A stretch of 64,000 nucleotides of DNA, taken from Nitratiruptor tergarcus DSM 16512. GTDB taxonomy: Bacteria; Campylobacterota; Campylobacteria; Campylobacterales; Nitratiruptoraceae. The stretch is taken from positions 62,001 through 126,000 of the forward strand of contig NZ_AP026671.1 of assembly GCF_027946175.1 (NCBI RefSeq), read 5' to 3'. The position numbers were made by a program, and so were the translations under genes. Below the pieces are notes generated by a model. That model had not been told where the DNA came from and made no database searches. It saw only the letters and a list, made by a program, of their open reading frames with translations. Positions 25,253-36,628 of this stretch are shown one piece after another. Every line of letters begins with the position of its first letter. Within the stretch, counting starts at the first letter, position 1.

Positions 25253-25872
25253 TTTTTCACAAAGGAACTTTACTTGTGCTTTCTGGGCCAAGTGGTTCTG
25301 GCAAAAGCACACTTATTCATACAATACTTCAGCATATAGATAATGTCTACTTTAGTATTTCCACTACAACCAGAGCAAAAAGAGAAGGGGAAGTGGATGG
25401 AAGGGATTACTATTTTGTAAGCCGTGAGCAGTTTGAGAAAGAGATTGCAGCAGGAGAGTTTTTAGAGTGGGCAAATGTACACGGTAACTACTACGGTACA
25501 TCCATAAAACCAGTCAAAAAAGCAGTAGAAGCTGGAAAACTTGTTCTTTTTGATATAGATGTGCAAGGTTTTATGAGTATAAAGAAGAGTCCATTTGCAA
25601 AAATACTCACCTCTGTTTTCATTACAACGCCTACTATGAGTGAACTTGAAAGGCGTCTTATTGCTCGAGGCAGCGATACAGAAGAGACTATCAAAAAACG
25701 TCTTGCAAATGCGCAAAAAGAGATAACATATATGCCTCACTATGATTATATTTTGATAAATAGTGATCTGCAGCAATCGCAAGAGCAGATTTTAGCTATC
25801 GCAAAGGCTGCACGCCTTAAACGAGCAGAAGATGAGATAGGAGAGTTTATTAATTATTGGAAAGAGCATTAA
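25249..25872 (+). CDS. gmk: Guanylate kinase
   Basis: A 207-residue enzyme phosphorylating GMP to GDP. The P-loop is GPSGSGKS (13-20), the GMP-binding region includes STTTRAKREGEVDGRDYYF, and HGNYYGTS is the third signature. The ATG overlaps the previous stop by four bases. It is the third gene in the conserved nucT/poly-Glu/gmk/tatA/argS neighbourhood. Confidence 0.97.
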   Translation: MIFHKGTLLVLSGPSGSGKSTLIHTILQHIDNVYFSISTTTRAKREGEVDGRDYYFVSREQFEKEIAAGEFLEWANVHGNYYGTSIKPVKKAVEAGKLVLFDIDVQGFMSIKKSPFAKILTSVFITTPTMSELERRLIARGSDTEETIKKRLANAQKEITYMPHYDYILINSDLQQSQEQILAIAKAARLKRAEDEIGEFINYWKEH

Positions 25873-25934
25873 TAATAATGCCACATTAAGAAAAATTTAG
25901 TATTATTTTGCATAATAAATAGTAAGGAGAAAAA

Positions 25935-26168
25935 ATGGGTATGCCAAGTATGCCAGAGTTGTTAGTAATTTTAGCAATAGTTGTGCTGCTTTTTGGAGCT
26001 AAAAAGATCCCAGAACTTGCAAAAGGTCTTGGAAGTGGGATTAAAAATTTTAAAAAAGCGATGAAAGAGGATGAAGAGGAGATAGCTACTGATACAAAAA
26101 AAGAGATTGAACAAAAAAGTGAAACAGCCTCAACTTCACAAACTACTACAGAAAAAAAAGAAGCATAA
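25935..26168 (+). CDS. tatA: Twin-arginine translocase subunit TatA
   Basis: A 77-residue Tat pore component that exports folded proteins. One membrane helix (about residues 7-21) is followed by the [14 protein letters not shown] hinge and an amphipathic helix with the [11 protein letters not shown] pattern. The tail is charged and rich in Ser/Thr. A separate leader of 62 bases precedes it and a hairpin follows. TatBC genes are elsewhere. Confidence 0.95.
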   Translation: MGMPSMPELLVILAIVVLLFGAKKIPELAKGLGSGIKNFKKAMKEDEEEIATDTKKEIEQKSETASTSQTTTEKKEA

Positions 26169-26172
26169 TTCT

Positions 26173-26195
26173 CTAAGCAGATGCTTTCTGCTTAG
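26173..26195 (+). terminator. Hairpin terminator after tatA
   Basis: CTAAGCAGA (26173-26181) pairs perfectly with TCTGCTTAG (26187-26195) around a five-base loop. It lies four bases after the tatA stop and before argS. The T-run after it is short and interrupted, so read-through into argS is possible. Confidence 0.7.
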
Positions 26196-26225
26196 TTCCG
26201 CCATTTTATCTCAAAGGACATAGAC

Positions 26226-27809
26226 TTGAAAAGACGTGTGCAGGAAGAGCTGCAAAAAATTGCAAAGAGATCTATTGTTTTAGAAAAGCCAAAAGAGAAA
26301 AAATTTGGTCACTATGCTACACCTATCGCATTTGCATTGGCAAAAGAGCTGCGAAAATCTCCTATGCAGATAGCTGACGAGCTTGCAAAAAGTTTTGAAG
26401 AATCCCCACTTTTTGAAAGAGTTGAGCCTATTAAAGGGTATGTCAATTTTAAACTGAGTGAACAGTTTATGAGTGACTATGCTACTTGGGCACTCAAAAA
26501 TGAGGAACTTTTTGGAAGTGATGAACAAAGTGAGAGGATCTTACTTGAATTTGTCAGTGCCAACCCAACAGGCCCACTTCATATTGGTCATGCCAGAGGA
26601 GCAGTTATAGGAGAGGCTCTGAGCCGCATTGGACGCCATTTAGGAAATGATATATCTAAAGAGTACTATATAAATGATGCAGGAAATCAAATCTATTTGC
26701 TAGGACTCTCTATCTTTTTAGCAGCAAGAGAGCAACTTGGCAAAAATGTTACTTGGCCAGAGGAGTATTATAGAGGAGATTATATTAAGGACTTGGCAAA
26801 AGAGGCGATAGAGGAGTTTGGCGAGGAGTTTTTTGAAGAAGAGAGCAATATAGAGCAGTTGAGCGAGTGGGGAAAAGAGAAGATGATGGATCTGATTCGA
26901 TCCAATCTTGCTGCTGTTGGCATCGAGTTTGATAGCTTTGTCAGTGAAAAATCCCTCTATAGCAAATGGGATGAGGTACTGCATATCCTCAAAGAGCATG
27001 GTGCAATTTATGAAAAAGATGGAAAAGTGTGGCTGCGCTCTAGTGAGTATGGGGATGAAAAAGATAGAGTAGTAGTACGAGAAGATGGCCGTCCTACCTA
27101 TTTAGCTGGTGATATAATTTACCATTGGGAGAAGTTTCAAAGAGGATATGATCGCTATATCAATATCTGGGGAGCAGATCACCATGGTTACATAGCACGC
27201 GTGAAAGCTGCTATCAAGTTTTTAGGCTACGATCCTGATAAGCTTGAGATTATCTTAGCGCAAATGGTCTCTTTGCTTAAAGGGGGAGAGCCGTATAGGA
27301 TGAGTAAGCGTGCTGGCAATTTTATACTTATGAGTGAAGTAGTCGAAGAGATTGGAGCTGATGCGCTCAAATTTATTTTTTTGAGCAAAAAGAGTGATAC
27401 ACACCTTGAGTTTGATGTGGATATGCTTAAAAATGAGGATAGCTCTAATCCCGTCTATTATATCAACTATGCCCATGCGAGGATCAATTCAGTATTAGAA
27501 AAGGCTGGTAAAAGTGTAGAAGATGTTATTGATGTAGATTTGACAAATCTCAATGAGGATGCAAAAGATCTCCTCTTCAATGCCCTATTACTTCCAGAAG
27601 TTTTAGAAGATGCTTTTGCTAAGCGGGAGCTTCAGCGGCTCACAGATTATCTCAAATCTCTTGCTGCACAACTGCATAGTTTTTATAATAAACACAAAGT
27701 AATAGGCACGCCATATGAAGAGAAATATCTCAAGCTCTTTTTGGTAGTAGCTTTATCAATACGTGTGGGACTGAGACTTTTGGGAATAGAAGCAAAATAT
27801 AAGATGTAA
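26226..27809 (+). CDS. argS: Arginyl-tRNA synthetase
   Basis: A 527-residue class I synthetase. The HIGH motif is in [15 protein letters not shown] (about residues 109-123). The KMSKS region is degenerate as [11 protein letters not shown] (about 357-367), which is usual for ArgRS. The C-terminal anticodon-binding domain ends in GIEAKYKM. The start is TTG at 26226 after AAAGGA. It follows tatA and its hairpin, as in H. pylori HP0320-HP0319. Confidence 0.97.
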   Translation: MKRRVQEELQKIAKRSIVLEKPKEKKFGHYATPIAFALAKELRKSPMQIADELAKSFEESPLFERVEPIKGYVNFKLSEQFMSDYATWALKNEELFGSDEQSERILLEFVSANPTGPLHIGHARGAVIGEALSRIGRHLGNDISKEYYINDAGNQIYLLGLSIFLAAREQLGKNVTWPEEYYRGDYIKDLAKEAIEEFGEEFFEEESNIEQLSEWGKEKMMDLIRSNLAAVGIEFDSFVSEKSLYSKWDEVLHILKEHGAIYEKDGKVWLRSSEYGDEKDRVVVREDGRPTYLAGDIIYHWEKFQRGYDRYINIWGADHHGYIARVKAAIKFLGYDPDKLEIILAQMVSLLKGGEPYRMSKRAGNFILMSEVVEEIGADALKFIFLSKKSDTHLEFDVDMLKNEDSSNPVYYINYAHARINSVLEKAGKSVEDVIDVDLTNLNEDAKDLLFNALLLPEVLEDAFAKRELQRLTDYLKSLAAQLHSFYNKHKVIGTPYEEKYLKLFLVVALSIRVGLRLLGIEAKYKM

Positions 27810-27817
27810 GGAGAAGA

Positions 27818-28156
27818 ATGCGCTCAATTGATGAAAGATGCAAAGATATCAAAGAGCTTCTCGAAAATAAAAAAGGAGAAGAGGTTACAGTTATTAATAC
27901 TGAAAATGGAGACTATTTTGTACAGCGTGTGGTTATAGCTACCGCACTGAGCGATAAACATACAGCCGCCCTTCTAGATCATATGAAAGAGGAGCTCAAA
28001 CCAAAGGGTGAAGAGTTTTTAAAAGTGCAAGAGGGGGATGAGTGGATTGTAGTTGATTTGGGAGATATCCTCGTGCACCTTATGACGCAAGCCTATCGCA
28101 ATAAATATAAAATAGAAGATTTTTTACGCGATCTTATGAGTGGTAAAAACGTATAA
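27818..28156 (+). CDS. rsfS: Ribosomal silencing factor RsfS
   Basis: A 112-residue protein that binds L14 and blocks subunit joining when nutrients are scarce. The segment DEWIVVDLGDILVHLMTQAYRN matches the family core in its D-W-x-V-x-D-x-G-D-x-x-V-H pattern. It follows argS by eight bases with a GGAGAAG site. It is convergent with nadD and overlaps it tail to tail by 23 bases. An rsfS-nadD association is common in bacteria, though usually in the same direction. Confidence 0.93.
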   Translation: MRSIDERCKDIKELLENKKGEEVTVINTENGDYFVQRVVIATALSDKHTAALLDHMKEELKPKGEEFLKVQEGDEWIVVDLGDILVHLMTQAYRNKYKIEDFLRDLMSGKNV

Positions 28157-28667
28157 TCTCATTTGCAACAATTGGTGGCAAAAATCGCTTTATAGGTTTT
28201 TGCCGCAGTTGTGTTGAGCTAATTGGAATATCTACAAGTAATTTTTTGAAATCTCCTTTGATTTTGAATCCTTTGCGAGTAGCGACTACAAATTCTACCT
28301 CTTTTTTTAGCTTTTTATAACTTTTCCATAAATGGAGTTTTTCAAGGTTATCACTGCCAATGATGTAGTAGATCTTTTTTGGAGCAAAGCGCTTTTTGAT
28401 ATACGTAACTGTTTCAATTGCGTATGTAACGCGTCCTTGGCGAATCTCAAAATCGCAAATTTTTACTCTTTTTTGATAGAGAAAAATTTTTTTAAGCCAG
28501 CGCAGACGCAGTGTCGGAGGAGCGGCGAAATGGTGTTTGAATGGATTGAGATAAGTAGGTACGATTATAAGATAATCGATATCGAGCTGCTCTAGTGCTA
28601 TTTTTGCGATTTGTAGATGTCCTTTGTGAGGTGGGTCGAAACTTCCTCCAAAAATAGCTATGCGCAT
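28134..28667 (-). CDS. nadD: Nicotinate-nucleotide adenylyltransferase
   Basis: A 177-residue NAD-biosynthesis enzyme joining NaMN and ATP. The N-terminal GGSFDPPHKGH (7-17) holds the HxGH nucleotidyl-transfer motif, and ISSTQLR near the C-terminus is the second signature. ATG 28667 has AAAGGAG upstream. A TATAAT on the minus strand at 28692-28687 is a likely -10 box. It is divergent from gapA. Confidence 0.95.
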   Translation of the reverse strand: MRIAIFGGSFDPPHKGHLQIAKIALEQLDIDYLIIVPTYLNPFKHHFAAPPTLRLRWLKKIFLYQKRVKICDFEIRQGRVTYAIETVTYIKKRFAPKKIYYIIGSDNLEKLHLWKSYKKLKKEVEFVVATRKGFKIKGDFKKLLVDIPISSTQLRQKPIKRFLPPIVANEIIRFYHS

Positions 28668-28686
28668 TTAACTCCTTTTAACCAAA

Positions 28687-28692
28687 ATTATA
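28687..28692 (-). promoter_or_regulatory. Probable -10 box for nadD
   Basis: Read on the minus strand, positions 28692-28687 give TATAAT, 20 bases before the nadD ATG. The gap to gapA on the other side is only 68 bases, so the two promoters are nearly back to back. Confidence 0.45.
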
Positions 28693-28735
28693 GTTATGTT
28701 TAGCTAAAATCTTTCAAAATATTTGAGGGTAGTTG

Positions 28736-29719
28736 ATGGCGATTCGTTTGGCAATAAATGGTTTTGGAAGAATCGGACGAGCAGTAGTTCGTAATCTTGA
28801 TGGCGATTTTGAGCTTATTGCCATTAATGACATTATGAGTACGCAAATGATGGCGTATCTGCTGCAAAATGATTCTGTGCATGGCAGATGTGCCAAAGAT
28901 ATACGCTACATCGATGAGCAAACATTGCAAATAGATGGTAAAGAGGTGCATATTTCCCATCACAGCGATCCCAAAGATATCGATTTTCTTGATGCAGATG
29001 TAGTGATAGAGGCTACTGGCAAATTTTTGAGCTATGAGCTTGCAAAATTTCATTTAAAAAGTGCTAGAAAAGTGATTCTTTCTGCCCCAGCAATTGACGA
29101 TACACCAACGTTTGTATATGGTATCAATCATACTGAGTACAAAGGTCAAAATTTTATCTCTAATGCTAGCTGCACTACTAACTGTCTTGCTCCTATAGTG
29201 TGGCTTCTTGAGCGTGAATTTGGCATAGAGAAAGGATTGATGACTACAATTCATAGCTACACTATCGATCAAAACCTCCTCGATAGTGATCACAAGCGTG
29301 AAATTCGCCGTAGCCGTGCAGCCGCAGTGAATATTATCCCAACTACCACTGGTGCAGCGAGAGCTATTTTTAAAGTCTTGCCAACTCTAAAAGGCAAGCT
29401 TGATGGAAGAAGTGTGCGCGTACCTGTTGCAGATGTTTCACTTATGGATCTTGATATAGTATTAAAAAAAAGTGTGACAAAAGATGCAGTGAATCAGCTT
29501 TTTAAAAAAGCTGCTAGCCAAGAGTTAGCGGGAGTGCTACATGTAGATGAGGAGTATAGAGTCTCGCAAGACTTTTTGGGATCTGCTTATAGTTCTATTG
29601 TAGCAGCTGATCTTACGCAAGTGATTGATGGAAATCTAGTAAAAATTATGAGCTGGTATGACAATGAGTGGGGCTATGCCAACAGGCTTCTTGATATGGC
29701 AAAATGGATTACACAGTAA
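28736..29719 (+). CDS. gapA: Glyceraldehyde-3-phosphate dehydrogenase, NAD type
   Basis: A 327-residue GAPDH of glycolysis/gluconeogenesis. The Rossmann motif is NGFGRIGR (8-15), with an aspartate (D32 in AINDI) that favours NAD over NADP. The catalytic cysteine is C146 in SNASCTTNC. I chose ATG 28736 over the TTG one codon earlier, with GAGGG upstream. It opens the block gapA-pgk-tpiA, which is followed without a gap by fabI. Confidence 0.97.
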   Translation: MAIRLAINGFGRIGRAVVRNLDGDFELIAINDIMSTQMMAYLLQNDSVHGRCAKDIRYIDEQTLQIDGKEVHISHHSDPKDIDFLDADVVIEATGKFLSYELAKFHLKSARKVILSAPAIDDTPTFVYGINHTEYKGQNFISNASCTTNCLAPIVWLLEREFGIEKGLMTTIHSYTIDQNLLDSDHKREIRRSRAAAVNIIPTTTGAARAIFKVLPTLKGKLDGRSVRVPVADVSLMDLDIVLKKSVTKDAVNQLFKKAASQELAGVLHVDEEYRVSQDFLGSAYSSIVAADLTQVIDGNLVKIMSWYDNEWGYANRLLDMAKWITQ

Positions 29720-29728
29720 AGGAGAGAT

Positions 29729-30925
29729 ATGCATATAAAATCGATTAAAGAGCTTGAACTACAGCCTGGCGATAGTGTATTTATACGCTGTGATTTTAAT
29801 GTTCCTTTGGATGAGTATGGCAATATTACAGACGATAGACGTATTCGCGCAGCGCTCCAAACAATTCGCTATTGTTTAGACAATGAGTGTAAGATTGTGC
29901 TAGCAAGCCATCTTGGAAGACCAAAGGGATTTGATGAGAAGTACTCATTAAAACCTGTTGCTAAGAGACTCCATACACTCTTAAAACATGAGATCATCAT
30001 GGCAAAAGATGTGGTAGGTGAAGATGCACACCAGAAGTTTTCTCAGTTACAGCCAGGTGAAATTTTACTTTTGGAAAATCTTCGTTTCGAGCCTGGAGAG
30101 ACAAAAAATGATCCTGCATTTGCAAAGCAGCTAAGTGAATTTGGAACATTTTATATCAATGATGCATTTGGTGTAAGCCACAGAGCACATGCTTCAGTTG
30201 AGGCAATTACACACTATTATGATGTAAACCATAAAGCGGCTGGATTTTTACTTCTCAAAGAGATTAAATATCTCTATAAACTTTTGCAAAATCCAACACG
30301 CCCATTTCTAGCCATTGTAGGAGGGAGTAAGGTCTCAGGCAAGCTGGGTGCTCTCATTAATCTCTTGCCAAAAGTGGATAAGATGATTATTGGTGGAGGA
30401 ATGGCTTTTACATTTCTCAAAGCTCTTGGAGAGGAGGTTGGAAAGAGTCTTGTAGAAGAGGAACTTGTTCCAGAAGCTATGAAAATTATGGAAGAGGCTA
30501 AAAGACTTGGCGTTAAACTCTATCTTCCAGTCGATTTTGTTGTGGCTCCTGAGCTCAAAGAGGATGCCCCAGTAAAATTTGTGACATTCAAAGAGATTCC
30601 AAAAGATTGGATGGGTTTGGATATTGGTCTAGCCTCTACAAGACTCTTTCGCGAAGCACTCAATGATGTACAGACAATTCTTTGGAATGGGCCTATGGGG
30701 GTATTTGAGATAGATAAATTTGCACGGGGCTCAATCAAACTTGCAAATTATGTAGCAGAGAGCTATGCAACGAAAATCATAGGGGGTGGAGATACTGCAA
30801 GTCTTATTAGCAAAGCTGGTGTAGATGATGAAATGACATTTATCTCTACAGGTGGAGGAGCTAGTCTTGAGTTGCTTGAAGGCAAAGAGCTTCCTGGCAT
30901 TAAGGCATTGATGGTGGAGGATTAG
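29729..30925 (+). CDS. pgk: Phosphoglycerate kinase
   Basis: A 398-residue enzyme interconverting 1,3-bisphosphoglycerate and 3-phosphoglycerate. The N-terminal RCDFNVPLD, the substrate-binding [10 protein letters not shown], and the C-terminal [13 protein letters not shown] and STGGGASLE are all present. It follows gapA by nine bases and abuts tpiA directly. Confidence 0.98.
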   Translation: MHIKSIKELELQPGDSVFIRCDFNVPLDEYGNITDDRRIRAALQTIRYCLDNECKIVLASHLGRPKGFDEKYSLKPVAKRLHTLLKHEIIMAKDVVGEDAHQKFSQLQPGEILLLENLRFEPGETKNDPAFAKQLSEFGTFYINDAFGVSHRAHASVEAITHYYDVNHKAAGFLLLKEIKYLYKLLQNPTRPFLAIVGGSKVSGKLGALINLLPKVDKMIIGGGMAFTFLKALGEEVGKSLVEEELVPEAMKIMEEAKRLGVKLYLPVDFVVAPELKEDAPVKFVTFKEIPKDWMGLDIGLASTRLFREALNDVQTILWNGPMGVFEIDKFARGSIKLANYVAESYATKIIGGGDTASLISKAGVDDEMTFISTGGGASLELLEGKELPGIKALMVED

Positions 30926-32448
<1,523 letters not shown>

Positions 32449-32485
32449 ATGGCAAAAAAATAACAATAGTTTAAGGAAAGTTTGC

Positions 32486-32491
32486 TATAAT
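32486..32491 (+). promoter_or_regulatory. Probable porin promoter (-10 box)
   Basis: TTGCTATAAT places TATAAT at 32486-32491, 39 bases before the porin ATG. The TG-N extension (TTGC before TATAAT) is typical of strong promoters in this phylum. No clear -35 is seen, which is usual for Campylobacterota. Confidence 0.6.
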
Positions 32492-32529
32492 TTTTCGTGT
32501 GAACCTATAAATTTGACAAAGGAGTAAGG

Positions 32530-33789
32530 ATGAAACTGGCAAAATTGAGTCTTGCTGCGATAGTAGCGTTAAGTGTGAGTGCATTCGCTGATGTAGAAAA
32601 TGTAAAATTTAGTGGTAATGCTAAATTGTATTATGGTACTACTGATATGGATCCAAATGATCTTTTTGATCAGAAAAGCTCTTATGGACAAGCAGCTGCA
32701 ACTGTAGCAGTTACTGCAGATTTGGCAAATGGAGTAGCTGGAAAACTAAGTGCAGTTGGTCTTTCTACACTTGGTCTTGAAAACAACCTTGTATCTGGTC
32801 TTTGGGCAGGTGCAACTGATAGAAATGGTGCTCTAGTTGGTCTTGATTCTGAGTGGTGGGTAAATGAAGCGTGGCTTGCAAAAACTTTTGGTAACACAAC
32901 TATCAAAGTTGGACGCCAAGAGCTTGACACTCCACTTGCATTTAGTGAAAAATGGAATATTGCTGTAAACAGCTTCGATGCTGCTGTAGTTCTCAATAGC
33001 GATCTTCCAGAAACTACATTGGTAGCTGCCTGGGTTGGACGTGGTAATGGTGCTCCTGGTCAAGTAGTTTACGGTGTATCTAATGGTTCAGATCCATTCA
33101 AAACTTACGGAAGTGCTATTGTAGATGCATATAATGGTGCTGTTGATGCAAATGGTGCGTATGCAGTTGCAGCAATTACAAAACTTATCCCTATGACTAC
33201 TGCACAAGTATGGTACTACAGTGTTGTAAGCATTGCAAATGCATGGTGGCTCCAAGCAGATGTTGATCTTAAAGATGCAGTTCCTGGCCTTAAAGCAGGA
33301 CTTCAGTATGCATACATCGATCCACAAGGTCATATTTCTGCACTTGATGAGTCTAGTGCATGGGCAATCAAACTTGGATATGGTATGGACAATGGTCTTA
33401 AACTTTGCGCTGCATACTCTTCAACTGATGAAGATGGTGTAATTCCTGTTGCAAACACTGCTACAGGTGTAAAAGCAGGTCCTGGTGGTTCTCAATCAAA
33501 ACTCTATACTGAAGCATGGTGGAACTATGGATATGTTGGACAGCCAGATACTGATGCATTTATGCTCAGAGCTGCGTACAACATGGAAGATGTAGCTGAT
33601 CTTATGGCTCAATATACAAGCACAAGCAATGATACTACAAATGTAGATATGAATGAATTTGCAGTTACTGCAAGTAAGTCTTTTGGTAATCTTGATGCAA
33701 CTCTTGCATATATCTATACAGATGCAGATGATCAAAACGGAGCTGATAGCTACAACACTATCCAAGTATATCTTACTTATAATTTCTAA
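32530..33789 (+). CDS. Outer-membrane porin
   Basis: A 419-residue beta-barrel protein with a Sec signal peptide cleaved after SAFA (about residue 21). The mature protein starts with alternating hydrophobic strands and ends in an aromatic residue (YLTYNF), the usual Bam-recognition signature for outer-membrane insertion. It resembles the major OprD/MOMP-like porins of Campylobacterota. Codon use is more even and Gly/Ala/Thr-rich, consistent with high expression. It has a strong -10 box upstream and a terminator downstream, so it is probably monocistronic. Substrate specificity is unknown. Confidence 0.88.
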   Translation: MKLAKLSLAAIVALSVSAFADVENVKFSGNAKLYYGTTDMDPNDLFDQKSSYGQAAATVAVTADLANGVAGKLSAVGLSTLGLENNLVSGLWAGATDRNGALVGLDSEWWVNEAWLAKTFGNTTIKVGRQELDTPLAFSEKWNIAVNSFDAAVVLNSDLPETTLVAAWVGRGNGAPGQVVYGVSNGSDPFKTYGSAIVDAYNGAVDANGAYAVAAITKLIPMTTAQVWYYSVVSIANAWWLQADVDLKDAVPGLKAGLQYAYIDPQGHISALDESSAWAIKLGYGMDNGLKLCAAYSSTDEDGVIPVANTATGVKAGPGGSQSKLYTEAWWNYGYVGQPDTDAFMLRAAYNMEDVADLMAQYTSTSNDTTNVDMNEFAVTASKSFGNLDATLAYIYTDADDQNGADSYNTIQVYLTYNF

Positions 33790-33794
33790 TTTCC

Positions 33795-33814
33795 TTTCGG
33801 GCTTTTGCCCGAAA
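33795..33814 (+). terminator. Terminator after the porin gene
   Basis: TTTCGGGC (33795-33802) and GCCCGAAA (33807-33814) form a perfect eight-base stem with a TTTT loop, starting five bases after the porin stop. A T-rich but interrupted stretch follows. Confidence 0.8.
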
Positions 33815-33878
33815 ATTATCTCTTCTTAATCTTCTCTATATTACAATCTTCTTACCTTAATTATTTCAAAGGAATGGT

Positions 33879-34427
33879 ATGAAACGTACTCTATTGTTTT
33901 TCACTATTGTACTGCTTTTTGCAGGGGAATATATTACACTTGATAATGGGAAGGTTATTGAACTTAAACCTGATGGTACTTGGCATGAAGTCAAAGTAAT
34001 AAAAAAGGGAAGTGATACAATAGTCCTTAAACCAGATGGAACATGGGAAAAAGTTGAAGCTAAAAAAATAGAGGCAGCAAATAAACTTGAAACTGCTGTT
34101 GATAAAAAATACAAAGATGAGCCTTTAGTAAAAACTCTCCTTGGAAAATGGGAAGGAGATGGCATTTTTATGGAGTTTGAGCCAAGTAGTGCAAAAATCA
34201 AGATAAAAAAAGGGCATACAAATAGAGTTATAGAGGGAAAATGGATTGTAGAAAATCTTGATGAAAAAAACAAAATAGTAACTGTCAATATTGGTGAGGG
34301 TGCAAGGCTCGGGTTTTTGACATTTGGTGGAGAGATTAGAAAGATTAAAATTAAAGATAATAATACTATTGTAGATAAAACGGATGCTATAGAAGGAAAA
34401 GTGTATACACTCTATAGAAAAAGATGA
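33879..34427 (+). CDS. Small exported protein with two LxPDGTW repeats
   Basis: A 182-residue protein with a signal peptide (about residues 1-15). The mature N-terminus has two short repeats, each ending in LKPDGTW (about residues 28-36 and 50-57), as seen in DUF3157-like proteins. A second domain (about 85-182) with LLGKWEGDGIFMEF and GKWIVENL looks like a small beta-barrel of the lipocalin/META type. The function is not known. Its stop overlaps the permease ATG by four bases, so the two may be co-transcribed. Confidence 0.65.
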   Translation: MKRTLLFFTIVLLFAGEYITLDNGKVIELKPDGTWHEVKVIKKGSDTIVLKPDGTWEKVEAKKIEAANKLETAVDKKYKDEPLVKTLLGKWEGDGIFMEFEPSSAKIKIKKGHTNRVIEGKWIVENLDEKNKIVTVNIGEGARLGFLTFGGEIRKIKIKDNNTIVDKTDAIEGKVYTLYRKR

Positions 34428-35380
34428 AAAAAAAAGTAGTACAAAAAATCTTTTATCTTGTATGGATGCTGCTACTTATTTCGCTTATATCATTTTTTGC
34501 TATTCATCTAGCACCAAACTCTTTTTTAAGTGCAGGGGAGCTTAATCCAAATATCACAAAAGAGACACTTGAGCATCTCAAAGCAATATATGGGCTTGAT
34601 AAGCCTCTGTGGCAGCAGTATATAAGTTGGCTTTGGGCGCTGCTCCATTTTGATTTTGGAATCTCTTTTGCCAGCGGTAAGCCTGTGATTGAAGAGATTA
34701 TGGATCGTATTGGGATTACACTTGGTATAAATCTTGTTTCCATGGTGATTATCTTTGTTATCTCTTTTTATATTGGAATAGTCTCAGCACTTAAAGAGGG
34801 AAGTTTTATAGATAGATTTTTTAAAAATCTCTCCTTGATATCTTTTTCTATGCCATCATTTTACTTGGCACTGCTTCTTATTATTATTTTTTCTGTGAAG
34901 CTTGGATGGTTTCCAATTAGTGGTTTGCACTCTTTAGAGCCAAAAACAGGTTTTGCTTACTACATAGATCTTACATGGCATTTGGTTTTGCCTATTTTTG
35001 TGGTTGTTTTTGTAGGATTTGGAACACTAGCACAATATATTCGCTCACTCACGCAAGAGATTTTAAAGAGTGACTATATTTTCTTTGCAAAGGCAAGAGG
35101 AATAGAGCAGCAAGATATTATTAAATATTATATCATCCCAAATCTCAAGCCTCCAATTATTACTATGTTAGGCCTTTCACTTCCAGGAATCATTGGTGGG
35201 AGCGTCATTTTGGAATCGATTTTTTCTATCAATGGCATGGGATTGCTCTTTTATCAAGCAGCTATGGCCAGAGACTATCCTATAATACTTGGGATCTTGA
35301 TAATTACCTCTTTTTTAACACTTCTTGGAAATATTGTAGGAGATTTGGTACTCTTGCGGCTTAATCCCTACGCAAGGTAG
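34424..35380 (+). CDS. ABC transporter permease, OppB/DppB type
   Basis: A 318-residue inner-membrane permease with about six helices. The N-terminal segment LISLISFFAIHLAPNS and the cytoplasmic EAA-like loop (around FFAKARGIEQQDI) are typical of OppB/DppB/NikB. The C-terminal GGSVILESIFSINGMG is the family signature. The partner permease (OppC) and binding protein are not adjacent; an ATPase of the same class sits at 3849. It is convergent with nusA. Confidence 0.87.
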   Translation: MKKKVVQKIFYLVWMLLLISLISFFAIHLAPNSFLSAGELNPNITKETLEHLKAIYGLDKPLWQQYISWLWALLHFDFGISFASGKPVIEEIMDRIGITLGINLVSMVIIFVISFYIGIVSALKEGSFIDRFFKNLSLISFSMPSFYLALLLIIIFSVKLGWFPISGLHSLEPKTGFAYYIDLTWHLVLPIFVVVFVGFGTLAQYIRSLTQEILKSDYIFFAKARGIEQQDIIKYYIIPNLKPPIITMLGLSLPGIIGGSVILESIFSINGMGLLFYQAAMARDYPIILGILIITSFLTLLGNIVGDLVLLRLNPYAR

Positions 35381-35383
35381 GGA

Positions 35384-36496
35384 TTACTCTTTAAAAAGAT
35401 CTTGGAGGGTTATTGTTGGTTTACTCTCTTCTTCTTCAGTTTCTTGAGTCTGTATAGTTGATCCTTTTTCTACTAGCTCTATCTCATAACCAGTGAGCAT
35501 ACTAGCAAGCCTTATATTGATACCATTTTTCCCTATTGCTTTTGATTTTTGATCTGCTGGAAGAGTGACAATAGCCTTTTCTCCTTCGATCTTTACAGAT
35601 GTTATAATTGCTGGACTAAGACTTCTTGCGACAAAAATCTCTGGAATTGGTGAATACTCAATGCAGTCGATACTTTCACCTTTGAGCTCTTTGCTTACAG
35701 CATTGATTCTAACGCCTTTGACTCCTACGCATGCTCCGACAGGATCTATTTTTGGACTATGGGATGTAACGGCGACTTTTGCACGCTCTCCAGGAATTCT
35801 TGCAACTTTTTCTACTGTAATGAGACCGTCTTTGATTTCTGGCACTTCTAATTTAAGAAGCTCTTCGAGGAATTTTGGTGTAGTGCGGGAGAGTTCAAGG
35901 TAGATACCATAACTTCTATCTACAACTACGCGCTTCAATATCGCTTTGATAACATCTCCAGGCTTAAAAAATTCGCCTTTGATACGATTGCGTTTTGGAA
36001 GGACACCTTTGACCTCATCAATATCTACCCAGGTATTTTCCTCCTCATCTACTCTTGTAACGGTACCACTAATAATTGTTCCAACTTTTTGCTTATATTT
36101 ATCAAAGAGTTGATCTTCGATGAGACGCTGGATATGATACTCTATTTCATTATGGAGACGCATTGCAGCTGTACGACCCTGCTTGGAGAGATCTATTGGA
36201 TAGCGCAGTTCATCTCCTACTTCAATATCTGGATCAATCTCTTTGGCTTCAGAGATAGTAATATAACGTTCTGGCTCCTCTTTTGCACGCTCATCATCAT
36301 CTTCTACGACGAGAATTTTTTGAAATAGTTGCATCTTTTTATTTTTTTCATCAAGTTCTGCTTCAAATTCGAGATCTTCACCAATAACTCTTTTTGCAGT
36401 ATTGATAAAAGCTCTTTTGATAGCTTCAGTCACTTTTTCAACACTAAGCCCTTTTTCATGGGCAATAGAATCGATAATATCTACTATTTTCTCCAT
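35384..36496 (-). CDS. nusA: Transcription termination/antitermination factor NusA
   Basis: A 370-residue NusA that binds RNA polymerase and modulates pausing. It has the N-terminal domain (about 1-125), an S1 domain (about 130-200) and two KH domains, including KAIGKNGINIRLASMLTGYEI near residue 320. The C-terminal acidic repeats of E. coli NusA are absent, as in others of this phylum. I chose the ATG at 36496 because AAGG lies nine bases upstream; a TTG two codons earlier is too close to it. Confidence 0.95.
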   Translation of the reverse strand: MEKIVDIIDSIAHEKGLSVEKVTEAIKRAFINTAKRVIGEDLEFEAELDEKNKKMQLFQKILVVEDDDERAKEEPERYITISEAKEIDPDIEVGDELRYPIDLSKQGRTAAMRLHNEIEYHIQRLIEDQLFDKYKQKVGTIISGTVTRVDEEENTWVDIDEVKGVLPKRNRIKGEFFKPGDVIKAILKRVVVDRSYGIYLELSRTTPKFLEELLKLEVPEIKDGLITVEKVARIPGERAKVAVTSHSPKIDPVGACVGVKGVRINAVSKELKGESIDCIEYSPIPEIFVARSLSPAIITSVKIEGEKAIVTLPADQKSKAIGKNGINIRLASMLTGYEIELVEKGSTIQTQETEEEESKPTITLQDLFKE

Positions 36497-36622
36497 TATC
36501 AATAACCTTTTTATAATAATTTATGATTTTTTACAGCAAGGAGGATTTTGCAGTTGCATTATTTTACAAAAAAAATCTTGATTTAAGATTAATCTAGCTG
36601 TGTAAGTGGTTATCTTTTTTGA

Positions 36623-36628
36623 TATAAT
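36623..36628 (+). promoter_or_regulatory. Probable promoter of the HP0268-miaB unit
   Basis: TATAAT at 36623-36628 lies 35 bases before the next start, preceded by a T-rich tract (TCTTTTTTGA). The 167-base gap between nusA and this gene contains nothing else that I can assign, apart from a small ATCTT/AAGAT inverted pair around 36571-36586. Confidence 0.6.
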
